Assembly (NCBI RefSeq): GCF_012935325.2
Contig: NZ_JABBYG020000001.1
Coordinates: forward strand, 62,001 to 126,000
Length of the DNA stretch: 64,000 nucleotides
Direction of reading: 5' to 3'
Source of the DNA: Paenibacillus sp. PL91
GTDB lineage: Bacteria > Bacillota > Bacilli > Paenibacillales > Paenibacillaceae
Position numbers and translations under genes: made by a program. Below, piece after piece: positions 34,565-43,293 of this stretch (the stretch's first letter is position 1; each line of letters opens with the position of its first letter). The notes beneath the pieces are model-generated. The model made no database searches. It saw only the letters and a list, made by a program, of their open reading frames with translations, and was not told the DNA's origin.

Positions 34565-36397
34565 TTAATCTCCCAGTTCGATGTCAAATTCCGCTTTTCC
34601 GGCGGTTATCATATAAATGCCTTCGTCGATTTTACGGACCGTGCAGCCTTGCTGGGATCGAATCGACTGTTCTGTCCGTAGAATGAAAAACGCCTCGCTT
34701 CGGTAGGGTTGAATCAAGCCGTGCAGCGTCTGTCCGCTGCGATTCCAAGTGACGTTGCTTGATAGCACTTCCGCCATGCTAATCGCCGCTTTAGTCGAGG
34801 TCAACGGCCTAAGCCATGGATACGTTTTGTCCAATCGGGTCAACATTTCCGCATATTTCTCATACAGCTTATCCCATTTCAAGCCACCGCTGCGTTCCGC
34901 GTTGAGAAGGTCATCCGGATGGATAAAGTGGGAGAAGATGCCGAGCGAGGTCATCGTACTCGCTTCTACCCACCTCTCGAAGCTGCCTTCTGTGTAACCA
35001 GAAGTCGCGCGCGGCATTTCGAGGATGCCATCCTCCGCAATCTCGTATTCCTGTACGTAGGAGAGCTCAGAGGAGTCTTCGGCGTAAAGTGAGGCTATAA
35101 CCGCGATATCCGGCCAGCCCTTCTTGAGCGCCTCCCTGCCTTCTTGACTAAGCACGTTGGATGGAGGGACGTAAGTAAACATCGTATAGTTCGGAAAGGC
35201 TTTCCTCGTGAAACGGACCGCTTCTTCAATGGATTCCGCCATCTCGTCGGTAGTGCGCCAAGCATGATAACCAAATTCGTCCGCGACTTTTTGCGAGAGC
35301 ACAAGCGATTGGTGATTGTAGCCGTGGAGCCCGATTTCTCCGCCGCTCTTAAGCACTTCGCGTCCATAAGAGATGAGGCCTTCTTCGTCGGCATCTTTAG
35401 GAGAGCTGAAGGGAGGCTTAGTCTCATCGTTGTAGGATTCAATTAGAACGGCTGAATAGATAATGTCGAATTGTTTTGCGGCTTTGAGCATGTCGGGCCA
35501 CCATACATCCCGGAAGAAGGCGGGTCGGTCTCTGCGGTAATCACGATAGATGTCTACGTCAACCGTTTTGCCGATTGGGGCAGGGAAATCGTCGATATAC
35601 ATAATTTTTGAGTTAAAAATCGGATAAATAAAATCAGGCAGCAGCATTGAGACGGCGCCTGCAATCAGACCGCGATTAATTTTTTCCTGAAGCATGGTGC
35701 CGTTAAACACCATGAACTTACCTTCCCCGTATGGGTAATCCCACAGGAGCGGAATACCGGTTGCAGTCGTAGCAAGCACGCGGCTCTTCTCGTCGAGCGA
35801 TACGCTCATGACCGGGTTGGAGATGAACGGATCGTCAATAACGAGACCACTTTCGCCTATCAACACATTGGAAGTGAGCTTTATGCCTTGGGCATCGACA
35901 ATGTCACCTGCATCGAGTATCCCCATCTTCCGGTACAAGCGGTAAAATGCATCATCCTGCTCAGGCTGTACGGTGAAAAAAACGTGTCCTCCCTGATTGA
36001 CATAGTCGGCGAGCGTCTTCGTCTCTCCAAGCAGCCCTAGCTGTTGCACGGTTATAAGCGCCGCGTCACACGATAATGGGCTCAGCTCATCCTGCCGAAT
36101 GTCGATAGCTATAACGGGCTTCTTCATATATTGAAGCACCTGCTGAGCTTGATTTTTCACCTTTACGCTGTATTCATCTGCAGCATCGAACGCTATGCAG
36201 TAAGGCGAACCAGTTGGCTTTACAGCCTGAGCACTTGCGACAGCAGCTTTCAACTCTTTAACGCTGTCGTTTATTTGTTCATTGCGACTGAACTGGAGGA
36301 CAAATTGAGATTGGGTGATTTGTACGCCGATCGCAAGCAGCACGACGCTGATAATAATAAGATAGACGTTTCTGTTCAATCTGATTTTTGATTTCAT
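34565..36397 (-). CDS. PelA-type polysaccharide deacetylase (DUF2194)
   Basis: 610 residues: signal anchor at ~11-28, a flavodoxin-like/glutamine-amidotransferase-like region (~60-250), then a CE4-like deacetylase with MYIDDFPAP (Asp269-Asp270), GLHGYNHQS (His358-x3-His362) and GIFSHFIHPDD. Corresponds to the stand-alone PelA deacetylase of Gram-positive pel operons; it lacks the glycoside hydrolase domain of Pseudomonas PelA. Removes acetyl groups from Pel outside the membrane. AGGAGG is best placed for the ATG at 36397; the adjacent ATG at 36400 is too close and overlaps the pelE-like stop. Confidence 0.87.
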   Translation of the reverse strand: MKSKIRLNRNVYLIIISVVLLAIGVQITQSQFVLQFSRNEQINDSVKELKAAVASAQAVKPTGSPYCIAFDAADEYSVKVKNQAQQVLQYMKKPVIAIDIRQDELSPLSCDAALITVQQLGLLGETKTLADYVNQGGHVFFTVQPEQDDAFYRLYRKMGILDAGDIVDAQGIKLTSNVLIGESGLVIDDPFISNPVMSVSLDEKSRVLATTATGIPLLWDYPYGEGKFMVFNGTMLQEKINRGLIAGAVSMLLPDFIYPIFNSKIMYIDDFPAPIGKTVDVDIYRDYRRDRPAFFRDVWWPDMLKAAKQFDIIYSAVLIESYNDETKPPFSSPKDADEEGLISYGREVLKSGGEIGLHGYNHQSLVLSQKVADEFGYHAWRTTDEMAESIEEAVRFTRKAFPNYTMFTYVPPSNVLSQEGREALKKGWPDIAVIASLYAEDSSELSYVQEYEIAEDGILEMPRATSGYTEGSFERWVEASTMTSLGIFSHFIHPDDLLNAERSGGLKWDKLYEKYAEMLTRLDKTYPWLRPLTSTKAAISMAEVLSSNVTWNRSGQTLHGLIQPYRSEAFFILRTEQSIRSQQGCTVRKIDEGIYMITAGKAEFDIELGD

Positions 36398-36399
36398 CA

Positions 36400-37305
36400 T
36401 TATCCTCCTTCCGACCAGAATCGAACGGCGGTAATGGCCTTGCTCGACAACCGGATGGATGACTGCTTCAATTGCTCGAGCGTCTGCTTCAGTTGATCAA
36501 TCGAACGTAAAGTGAAATAAACGTTCATCAAGCTGAGATAGGCATCCTCGCTGCGCGGGAAACGACTGATAAACTGTTTGGCTGTCTGCTCGGCGGCAGC
36601 ATATTCGCCAAGGTCTAATTCCATTTCCAGCTTGTTCGTATACGCATCGGCCGAATCGGGGTCGGCTTCAATCAGATTCCCAAGCACCTCGGTGTAGGTG
36701 TGCTTATGCTTGAGCATCGTCCGGTCATCGAGGAATCCGCTTCGCATATAGCTTTTCAGAACATCAGCGTAAGAGGCGAGCAAATAAGCGTCATGTTTGT
36801 TGTCCTCATATTTGACCGCCAGCTCCTGCAGCGACAGCGTCAGCTTGCGTTTGATCTCCATAATCGCGCTGACGGCATAATGGGATGTCTCCGTATCTTC
36901 GTTGCTGACGGCAAGTCGAAGCACCTCTAAATATTCCAATGAGTCCTGCTTCAGCAGATCGATCATCGTTCGCCTTCTATTCGACAAATCGTTCACGAGA
37001 AGCGCTTCTTCAAGTGGGACGACGTTCATTTCCTTCTCGGTTTCAGGTTTCCTGTACACGCCGGCATGTCCGATCAAATCGTCTATAGAAATCGCTACGT
37101 CCAAGTCGGCGATACGGGCTGTAGCTAGACTTGCGTTCTGTTCATGCCACCGTTTCCGCCAAAATAAGGGTAGAAGGAAGCCGATTACCGGGAGTGCTGC
37201 AGCGAGTATGAAACGGAGCAGCCACTCCCGCTTGTCTTTTTTGTGGCGGATGCCGAGCAGGAGGCCGCACAAGAGCAAGTAAGCGATAAAAATGAGATCA
37301 AGCAT
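36400..37305 (-). CDS. PelE-like TPR membrane protein
   Basis: 301 residues: two N-terminal TM helices (~1-18, ~29-49), then a cytoplasmic helical domain with TPR-like repeats (DAYLLASYADVLKSYMRSGF, DSADAYTNKLEMELDLGEYA, SEDAYLSLMNVYFTL). Position between PelD and PelA-deacetylase genes and the layout match PelE, a scaffold joining PelD to the synthase. AGAGGAT site; start overlaps the PelD-fusion stop by 8 bp and its end overlaps the next start. Confidence 0.82.
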   Translation of the reverse strand: MLDLIFIAYLLLCGLLLGIRHKKDKREWLLRFILAAALPVIGFLLPLFWRKRWHEQNASLATARIADLDVAISIDDLIGHAGVYRKPETEKEMNVVPLEEALLVNDLSNRRRTMIDLLKQDSLEYLEVLRLAVSNEDTETSHYAVSAIMEIKRKLTLSLQELAVKYEDNKHDAYLLASYADVLKSYMRSGFLDDRTMLKHKHTYTEVLGNLIEADPDSADAYTNKLEMELDLGEYAAAEQTAKQFISRFPRSEDAYLSLMNVYFTLRSIDQLKQTLEQLKQSSIRLSSKAITAVRFWSEGG

Positions 37306-39484
37306 AGTGTAAATCCTCTTTCACAATGTCAAGTTTGATATTGTTCGAATAGAACCGATCCAGCACGAATGCGGCGTCCTGCTGACCGGAATTGCTAAGC
37401 AGGACGAGAAGCTGTCCGTCTAGCCCGAGGCCTATGTAGTCCGTTTCCCGCAGCGAGCGTGAAATTTGATTGGCAAGATCCGGCGGGACATCGGCAGCAA
37501 AACCAGCGGAGAGCAACACGAATTCGACGCCATGCTTATAACTGGCAATCTTCTTGCTAGCGAGAATTTCAGCGAATACTTCCGGCTTCAACACCTGCGA
37601 TCCTTCGAGGAAGCGCTGGCTGCCAGTCGCCTCCACGTAAGAGAGCGCACGGGATAAAGAAGAGGATATGAGGTCAACGGTAATTTTGAACAAATTCTGG
37701 TAATAAAGCGAAAAGTTATCGAATTTCATTCCATGCAAAGACACGACAGCGACCACTTCGCCGTTGCTTACGACCGGCGCTGACAGCAGCGGTGAATTAG
37801 CAAGCAGTTCCTTGTTAATAAAAACCTTCTTGCTGACGAGTAATTGCATGATGTAAGGGCAATCTTCAACTTTAATTGATTTGGACGCCTCAAAACCTTT
37901 GCCGCTTGAGCGTGCAGCGAGCCGCAGGTAACTTTTGTATTTATTTACGGTATAGATGGTTACGGCTTGCGATTTCATAATCGATTCAAGGACACTTATC
38001 GTAGAATTAAAAATTTTCTCCGGTTCTAAGCTATCCAGCTCTTTGGTAACCGAATAAATTTTGCCGAAGCTGTCGCCATTGTTCATGATTTGCTGCTGAA
38101 GCTCTTCCTTCACGACGCGCGTCTCCTCGTAAACCTCATTCAGAAACGTGTATTTCTCTTGCAGCGCGTTGAACTGTCTCTCTTTGTTTTTTATAGCTAG
38201 CGTTCTTCGGTCAATCGAGTACCCGACGACCAAACCGACAAACAGATAAATGGCGATCTGGAAGAAAAGGTCGGTACCATAAAACAGAGAAATAAGGTCG
38301 TATCCGTTTTCTAGCAGCTGGTATGTATAAAGTACAACGGACAAGATGACAGCAGTGATCGATTGACGATTTCCATATACAATGCCAATGATAATGATAT
38401 AGAAAAGCTTGATATCTATGAAATTGAACTGAGTATCTTCAATAGAGAAAGTCAGCCAAGCCGCAAGAGCAAATGCCAGCAAATTTTCAACATATGGAAT
38501 TGCTGCTTTCACGGCACGAGCAACGAGGGAGGGGCGTTCATTTTTCGGCTTTGCGATTACTTTATCCGGTTGACGATCGTTCATGAACCATTCATAAGTA
38601 CGTTCGAGCCCTTCTTGGAAGCTGTATTTCGGCGCCCAATCAAGGTCGTTTCCAATATGGGTGTTATCAAGTGCAGAGTGTGAAATATCGCCTTGCCGGC
38701 TATCGCGATAGGAGATTGACACTGAGTTGTGAAGGCTGCGAAGCGCTTCGGTCAGATCGTTCACACTATTCTCAGTATTGGTGGACAGGTTATAGACGCC
38801 GGACAAGTCGGAATAGGAAGACCGATAAATCGCGTCGGCGACATCCTCAACATAAATAAAATCTCTTGTTTGCTCCCCGTCGCCGTAGACAAGCAATTCC
38901 TTGCCCCCAGTCGTTCGTTCCATGAATATGGAGACGACTCCGCCTTCGCCGTGGCTACTCTGACGGGGACCGTACACATTCGAGAAACGGAAGCAAAGCG
39001 TCTCTAAATCGTAAATTTCCTGCCATTTCAAACAGTAGGTTTCGCCAATCATTTTGTTGATGCCATAAGGTGAAATCGGGTTGCATGGCGCCGTTTCCGG
39101 CAGAGGAAGTTGATCGTTCATTCCATACACGGCAGCGGAAGAAGCGAAAATAAATTTTTTGACTCCGTATTTATGAGATAATACGAGCATATTAGATAGG
39201 CCGAGTACATTGGATTTTGTATCCTGTCTCGGATTTTCCATCGAGGTTGCTACGCTGACTTGCGCGGCTAAATGGATAACGACATCAAAACGGTTATTGC
39301 GGAAAATTTCTTCGCAATTGCGTTCTTCTATTGATAGTATGTATGATTTATGCTTGAAATCGACATTTCGTTTGCTTCCAGATGATAGATTATCTAAAAT
39401 GGAAACCTCGTACCCTTCTTTATTGAACCGTTCTGCTACAAAGGAACCAATAAAGCCATATCCGCCCGTAACAAGTACTTTCAT
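37298..39484 (-). CDS. UDP-sugar 4-epimerase-PelD fusion
   Basis: 728 residues. 1-~310: extended SDR epimerase (GGYGFIGSFVAERF NAD loop, IHLAAQVSV, SSAAVYG, SPYGINK with Tyr-x3-Lys, DFIYVEDVADAI). ~325-435: four TM helices. ~440-475 coiled coil. ~475-610 GAF domain. ~620-728 degenerate GGDEF domain with LRETDYIG (Arg679-x-x-Asp682), the RxxD inhibitory-site motif that binds c-di-GMP in PelD. So one polypeptide joins a PelX/GalE-like supplier of UDP-GalNAc to the c-di-GMP receptor of the Pel synthase. ATG 39484 after GGAGTG. First gene of the operon. Confidence 0.88.
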   Translation of the reverse strand: MKVLVTGGYGFIGSFVAERFNKEGYEVSILDNLSSGSKRNVDFKHKSYILSIEERNCEEIFRNNRFDVVIHLAAQVSVATSMENPRQDTKSNVLGLSNMLVLSHKYGVKKFIFASSAAVYGMNDQLPLPETAPCNPISPYGINKMIGETYCLKWQEIYDLETLCFRFSNVYGPRQSSHGEGGVVSIFMERTTGGKELLVYGDGEQTRDFIYVEDVADAIYRSSYSDLSGVYNLSTNTENSVNDLTEALRSLHNSVSISYRDSRQGDISHSALDNTHIGNDLDWAPKYSFQEGLERTYEWFMNDRQPDKVIAKPKNERPSLVARAVKAAIPYVENLLAFALAAWLTFSIEDTQFNFIDIKLFYIIIIGIVYGNRQSITAVILSVVLYTYQLLENGYDLISLFYGTDLFFQIAIYLFVGLVVGYSIDRRTLAIKNKERQFNALQEKYTFLNEVYEETRVVKEELQQQIMNNGDSFGKIYSVTKELDSLEPEKIFNSTISVLESIMKSQAVTIYTVNKYKSYLRLAARSSGKGFEASKSIKVEDCPYIMQLLVSKKVFINKELLANSPLLSAPVVSNGEVVAVVSLHGMKFDNFSLYYQNLFKITVDLISSSLSRALSYVEATGSQRFLEGSQVLKPEVFAEILASKKIASYKHGVEFVLLSAGFAADVPPDLANQISRSLRETDYIGLGLDGQLLVLLSNSGQQDAAFVLDRFYSNNIKLDIVKEDLHYA

Positions 39485-39528
39485 CAATCATCACTCCAAA
39501 GCGAGAAATCCATTCGACATCTTTCGCT

Positions 39529-39537
39529 ATTATAGCA
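39529..39537 (-). promoter_or_regulatory. extended -10 promoter of the Pel operon
   Basis: Minus strand TGCTATAAT, 44 bp before the ATG; no clear -35. No c-di-GMP riboswitch was seen in the leader. Confidence 0.5.
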
Positions 39538-39575
39538 CTTTCTATTAACAATTTGTTGAAAATATCGACCTGACT

Positions 39576-39589
39576 ATTATAGCTATAAT
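39576..39589. promoter_or_regulatory. ATTATAGCTATAAT palindrome
   Basis: Perfect 14-bp palindrome that presents a TATAAT box on each strand, midway in the 238-bp gap between the Pel operon and the DUF4832 gene. Could be opposed -10 boxes or an operator. Confidence 0.4.
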
Positions 39590-39722
39590 CTCATAAAATA
39601 TTATTTCATGAAACCAAAGGCCTATATTTAAAATAACCTGATACAAATTTATAGGCACAATTATCCATAATGATTGTGTCGAATTCCACGATTTGATTTA
39701 ATGAGATAATAAAGGAGGTTGT

Positions 39723-41132
39723 ATGGTGTTTAAACGACGCAGGTTATTGACGTTTATTGTCGTTTTTTTGATAGGCGCATTTGGTCTTTTTGTAGGCAGA
39801 GGGCTTTATGCAGGAGCGCCGATACCTCGTATTTCGTTCTCTCCCGTTGAAACGGACGAAGTATTAGCAAACCCTTATATGGGTTTTTCGGTCGATGCGA
39901 GATATGTCGATGCGAAACAGCCATTTCGGCTTGCGCATGCCAATTTGACATGGAGCGAGCTTGAACCGATTAAAGGCAAGTTTGCGTTTAATGAGATTGA
40001 GAGCAAATATAATTTTTCCTATTGGAAGCAGAAAGGCGTGAAGCTCGTCATACGCGTAGTTCTCGACTATCCAAGAGAAGACGCTCACCTGGATATTCCG
40101 AATTGGCTCTATCTAGAAACGGGTAAGAAAGGCGTCTTGTACGACACCGACTATGGTAAAGGGTTTAGTCCGGATTATAATCAAACGTCATTGATCCGAA
40201 ACCATGAAAAACTTATTGCTGCATTGGCCGAGCGATATAATAATGATCCGCTCATAGCCTTTGTTCAGCTAGGAAGCTTGGGACATTGGGGGGAGTGGCA
40301 TACACAAAACGACAAAGACGCACGCATCCCGTTTCCGCGGCAGGCCGTGTCGGATCAATATGCGGGGCATTATTTGAAATATTTTACGAAGAAACCGTTG
40401 TTAATGCGCAGGCCGCATGCGATCGCGGCAAAGAACGGACTAGGGTTGTATAATGATGCGTTTGGCAAGCGCGACGCTACTGTGGATGGATTTTTGAGCT
40501 GGTATACAAAAGGCTATACTTCGTGGCTTACGCAGGAGAAGCAGCCGGCTATGCCGAACTTCTGGACGAAAGCGCCGAGCGGAGGAGAGTTCGCGGAGGA
40601 GAAAAAGTTTTTTCGCGATGCGGCAATTGAAGAAACGCTGCGGCAAGCTAGGTTGACGCATGTCTCATGGATGGGGCCGAATGCGCCGTCACAAGAAGAG
40701 CCGGGCAGCAAGCTGCAGGCGAACATCGACCGGTTTTTGAAGACGATCGGTTACCGCTTTGTGATGACAAAGGAGACGCATGAGGCTTCAGTCGATGCTG
40801 GAGGAGTCCTTAATGTGACGATCGATGTAAAAAACCGGGGCGTAGCGCCGTTTTATTTCCGGTGGCCGTTTGAACTGACACTTAGCGACCAGAGTGGGCA
40901 AATAGTAGCGGTTACTAAGCCTGATATTGATATCCGAAAATGGCTGCCAGGAACATATAGCGCTTCAATAAAGCTGAACGTCCCTGCATTTTTGCCTACA
41001 GGAGAATACACGGTTAATGCGGCCATACTCGACTTAGAGACCGGAAATCCGGGAGTTGAGTTTGCTATTGAAGGCAAGCGGGCAGATGGTCGATATACGC
41101 TAGGCTCTGTTATCGTGAACGGTACGGAATAA
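39723..41132 (+). CDS. DUF4832 glycosidase-like exported protein
   Basis: 469 residues: N-terminal signal anchor (~8-25), then a DUF4832-type TIM barrel (NPYMGFSVDARYVD, ANLTWSELEPIKGKFAF as in GH-A clan barrels; LGSLGHWGEWH with a likely acid/base Glu) and a C-terminal Ig-like sandwich (VLNVTIDVKNRGVAPFYFRW). Proposed glycoside hydrolase-like function; substrate unknown. AAGGAGG site. Divergent from the Pel operon, so it may process Pel, whose hydrolase domain is missing from the PelA protein here (inference). Confidence 0.78.
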   Translation: MVFKRRRLLTFIVVFLIGAFGLFVGRGLYAGAPIPRISFSPVETDEVLANPYMGFSVDARYVDAKQPFRLAHANLTWSELEPIKGKFAFNEIESKYNFSYWKQKGVKLVIRVVLDYPREDAHLDIPNWLYLETGKKGVLYDTDYGKGFSPDYNQTSLIRNHEKLIAALAERYNNDPLIAFVQLGSLGHWGEWHTQNDKDARIPFPRQAVSDQYAGHYLKYFTKKPLLMRRPHAIAAKNGLGLYNDAFGKRDATVDGFLSWYTKGYTSWLTQEKQPAMPNFWTKAPSGGEFAEEKKFFRDAAIEETLRQARLTHVSWMGPNAPSQEEPGSKLQANIDRFLKTIGYRFVMTKETHEASVDAGGVLNVTIDVKNRGVAPFYFRWPFELTLSDQSGQIVAVTKPDIDIRKWLPGTYSASIKLNVPAFLPTGEYTVNAAILDLETGNPGVEFAIEGKRADGRYTLGSVIVNGTE

Positions 41133-41210
41133 GATAAAGGATTCATATATTTTTCATGCAGCGTGCAGCCGATTGTCATACTATTGTCATAGGAAGCGGA
41201 TTAGCGGCGG

Positions 41211-41239
41211 TTGTTAGGTTTGCTGAAAAAGGGCATAAT
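41211..41239 (+). promoter_or_regulatory. sigma-A-type promoter of the hem operon
   Basis: TTGTTA (41211-41216), 17-bp spacer, CATAAT (41234-41239), 37 bp before hemE. Confidence 0.65.
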
Positions 41240-41276
41240 GGAAGCATAGGAAAATACATAGAAATGGGGAACGGGA

Positions 41277-42347
41277 ATGTCTTATAACGACCGTTTCATA
41301 CGGGCTTGCCTGAAGGAACAAGTAGATCAAATCCCTGTATGGTACATGCGGCAGGCAGGAAGATACGATCCTGACTACCGCAAAATAAAAGAAAAATATT
41401 CGTTGCTTGAAATATGCAAGCAGCCGGAATTGGCGGCGGAAGTAACGATGATGCCAATTCGCAAGCTGGGCGTAGATGCCGCTATTTTATATTCGGATAT
41501 AATGAACCCCGTCGCTTCGATTGGGATTGACTTTGATATCGTTGCGAATATCGGGCCGGTTATCGCGAATCCGATCCGCTCTGCTGCTGACGTTGAGCGT
41601 TTGAAGCCGATTGATGTAGAGGGCGATCTTGGACATGTTATCGAAACGATTCGTATACTAGATCGTGAGCTAGAGGTTCCGTTAATTACGTTTGCGGGTG
41701 CGCCTTTCACGATTGCGAGCTATTTAATTGAAGGAAGGCCTTCAAAAAATTATTTGCGAACGAAAGAAATGATGTACAGCGAGCCTGAGCTTTGGCATGA
41801 GCTGATGCGCAAGCTTGGCGATATGGTCATTACCTATTTGCGCGCCCATATGGCGGCTGGCGGCAAAGCGTTTCAATTGTTCGACAGCTGGGTAGGAGCT
41901 TTGACTCCCGCTGATTTCCGGAAATTTGTGCTGCCGACGATCGAGCGAATTTTTGCGGAGCTTTCGGATTTGCCGCAGCCGAAAATTTATTTTCCAGGCG
42001 TAAGCTCAGGCGAGCTGCTGCCTGAGCTGCATCAAGTGAAAGCGAACGTGATTGGTCTTGATTGGCGGGTGTCGATAGCGGAGGGCAGGCGCAGACTGGA
42101 TAACGGATTTGGTGTACAAGGCAATCTTGACCCAACTATCCTAACTGCGCCGATCAGCGTTATTGAACAATATGCGAAGGAAATTATCGATAGCGGCATT
42201 GAGAAGCCAGGCTTTATTTTCAACCTTGGTCATGGCCTATTCCCGGAAGCATCGATTGAGAAGCTGGCTGAGCTGACCACATTCGTTCAAGCTTACTCAA
42301 GGAAAGCAATCGCAGCTCGCAGCCGGAAGGAGGCAAGTCATGTCTGA
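41277..42347 (+). CDS. hemE: uroporphyrinogen decarboxylase
   Basis: 356 residues; decarboxylates uroporphyrinogen III to coproporphyrinogen III. PVWYMRQAGRY (N-terminal signature with Arg), LYSDIMNP (catalytic Asp), ITFAGAPFTIASYLIEG, VGALTPADF and NLGHGLFPEAS (His). GGGGAACGGG site. First of hemE-hemH-hemY, overlapping hemH by 8 bp. Confidence 0.96.
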   Translation: MSYNDRFIRACLKEQVDQIPVWYMRQAGRYDPDYRKIKEKYSLLEICKQPELAAEVTMMPIRKLGVDAAILYSDIMNPVASIGIDFDIVANIGPVIANPIRSAADVERLKPIDVEGDLGHVIETIRILDRELEVPLITFAGAPFTIASYLIEGRPSKNYLRTKEMMYSEPELWHELMRKLGDMVITYLRAHMAAGGKAFQLFDSWVGALTPADFRKFVLPTIERIFAELSDLPQPKIYFPGVSSGELLPELHQVKANVIGLDWRVSIAEGRRRLDNGFGVQGNLDPTILTAPISVIEQYAKEIIDSGIEKPGFIFNLGHGLFPEASIEKLAELTTFVQAYSRKAIAARSRKEASHV

Positions 42348-43293
42348 GCATAAAGCGAAGCAAATCGGCGTTCTCGTTATGTCCTATGGAACGCCGGAGT
42401 CTATGGATGATGTTGAGACGTATTACACTCATATCAGACGAGGAAACGCTCCAACTCCTGAGCTGCTAGCCGAGCTGAAAGGCCGCTATGAAGCGATTGT
42501 GGGAGGGGTTTTCCCGCTGAGAGAAAATACGAACGGTCAAGTAGCCGGACTGCAGGACAAGCTTGAGCAGCTGGCACCTGGCAAATTCGCTTGTTATCAG
42601 GGCTTAAAGCATGCAAAGCCATATATTGAAGACGGCGTTGAGCAAATGGCCAAAGACGGCATTACGCAAGCGGTAGGCATCGTGCTGGCGCCGCATTTCT
42701 CGACGATGAGCGTAGGCAGCTACATGAAGCGTGCGGACGAGAAGGGAAAGGAGCTTGGTATTGCGATGGCGTTTGTGAAGCAGTACCATATGCACCCGAA
42801 ACTGCTTCAAGCGCTGACGGACAGAGTTACAGATGGATTAGGCAGGCTTGCTGCCGCTACGGATGGCGAAGAAAATGTGAAGGTGCTGTTCAGCGCGCAC
42901 AGCTTGCCTGTTAAGATTCGCGAGCTTGGAGATCCTTACGAGCAGCAATTGCTTGAAACGTCCGCAGCTGTTGCGAAAGCGGCGAATGTGAAGGATTGGC
43001 AGTTTACTTGGCAAAGCGCGGGCCGGACGAGGGACCCATGGCTCGGTCCGGATATTTTGGAAACATTGCCTGTGCTTGCAGAGGAAGGCGTCAAAGCGGT
43101 ACTCGTTGCTCCCGTGGGCTTCGTGTCGGATCACTTGGAAGTATTGTATGACCTTGATATTGAAGCGCAGGCTGCTGCGAAAGAGCTTGACATGACATTA
43201 GACAGAATTGCGATGCTGAATCGCGATCCATTATATATGGAAACATTGGCGGAATCGGTCATTGAGGCTTTGGCCAGCCAAGGGAAGGAATGA
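42340..43293 (+). CDS. hemH: coproporphyrin III ferrochelatase
   Basis: 317 residues; inserts Fe2+ into coproporphyrin III in the Gram-positive haem route (CpfC). VLVMSYGTPESMDDVE start, VLFSAHSLP with the metal-binding His, and GFVSDHLEVLYDLDIE with the partner Glu. TWQSAGRTRDPWLGPDI matches the family. Start lies inside hemE after GGAAGGAGG; its stop overlaps hemY by 4 bp, implying coupled translation. Confidence 0.95.
   Translation: MSEHKAKQIGVLVMSYGTPESMDDVETYYTHIRRGNAPTPELLAELKGRYEAIVGGVFPLRENTNGQVAGLQDKLEQLAPGKFACYQGLKHAKPYIEDGVEQMAKDGITQAVGIVLAPHFSTMSVGSYMKRADEKGKELGIAMAFVKQYHMHPKLLQALTDRVTDGLGRLAAATDGEENVKVLFSAHSLPVKIRELGDPYEQQLLETSAAVAKAANVKDWQFTWQSAGRTRDPWLGPDILETLPVLAEEGVKAVLVAPVGFVSDHLEVLYDLDIEAQAAAKELDMTLDRIAMLNRDPLYMETLAESVIEALASQGKE

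Noticed and set aside
39488..39722. c-di-GMP riboswitch in the Pel operon leader
   Set aside because: Only ~40 nt separate the -10 box and the start codon and no GEMM-like core is visible.
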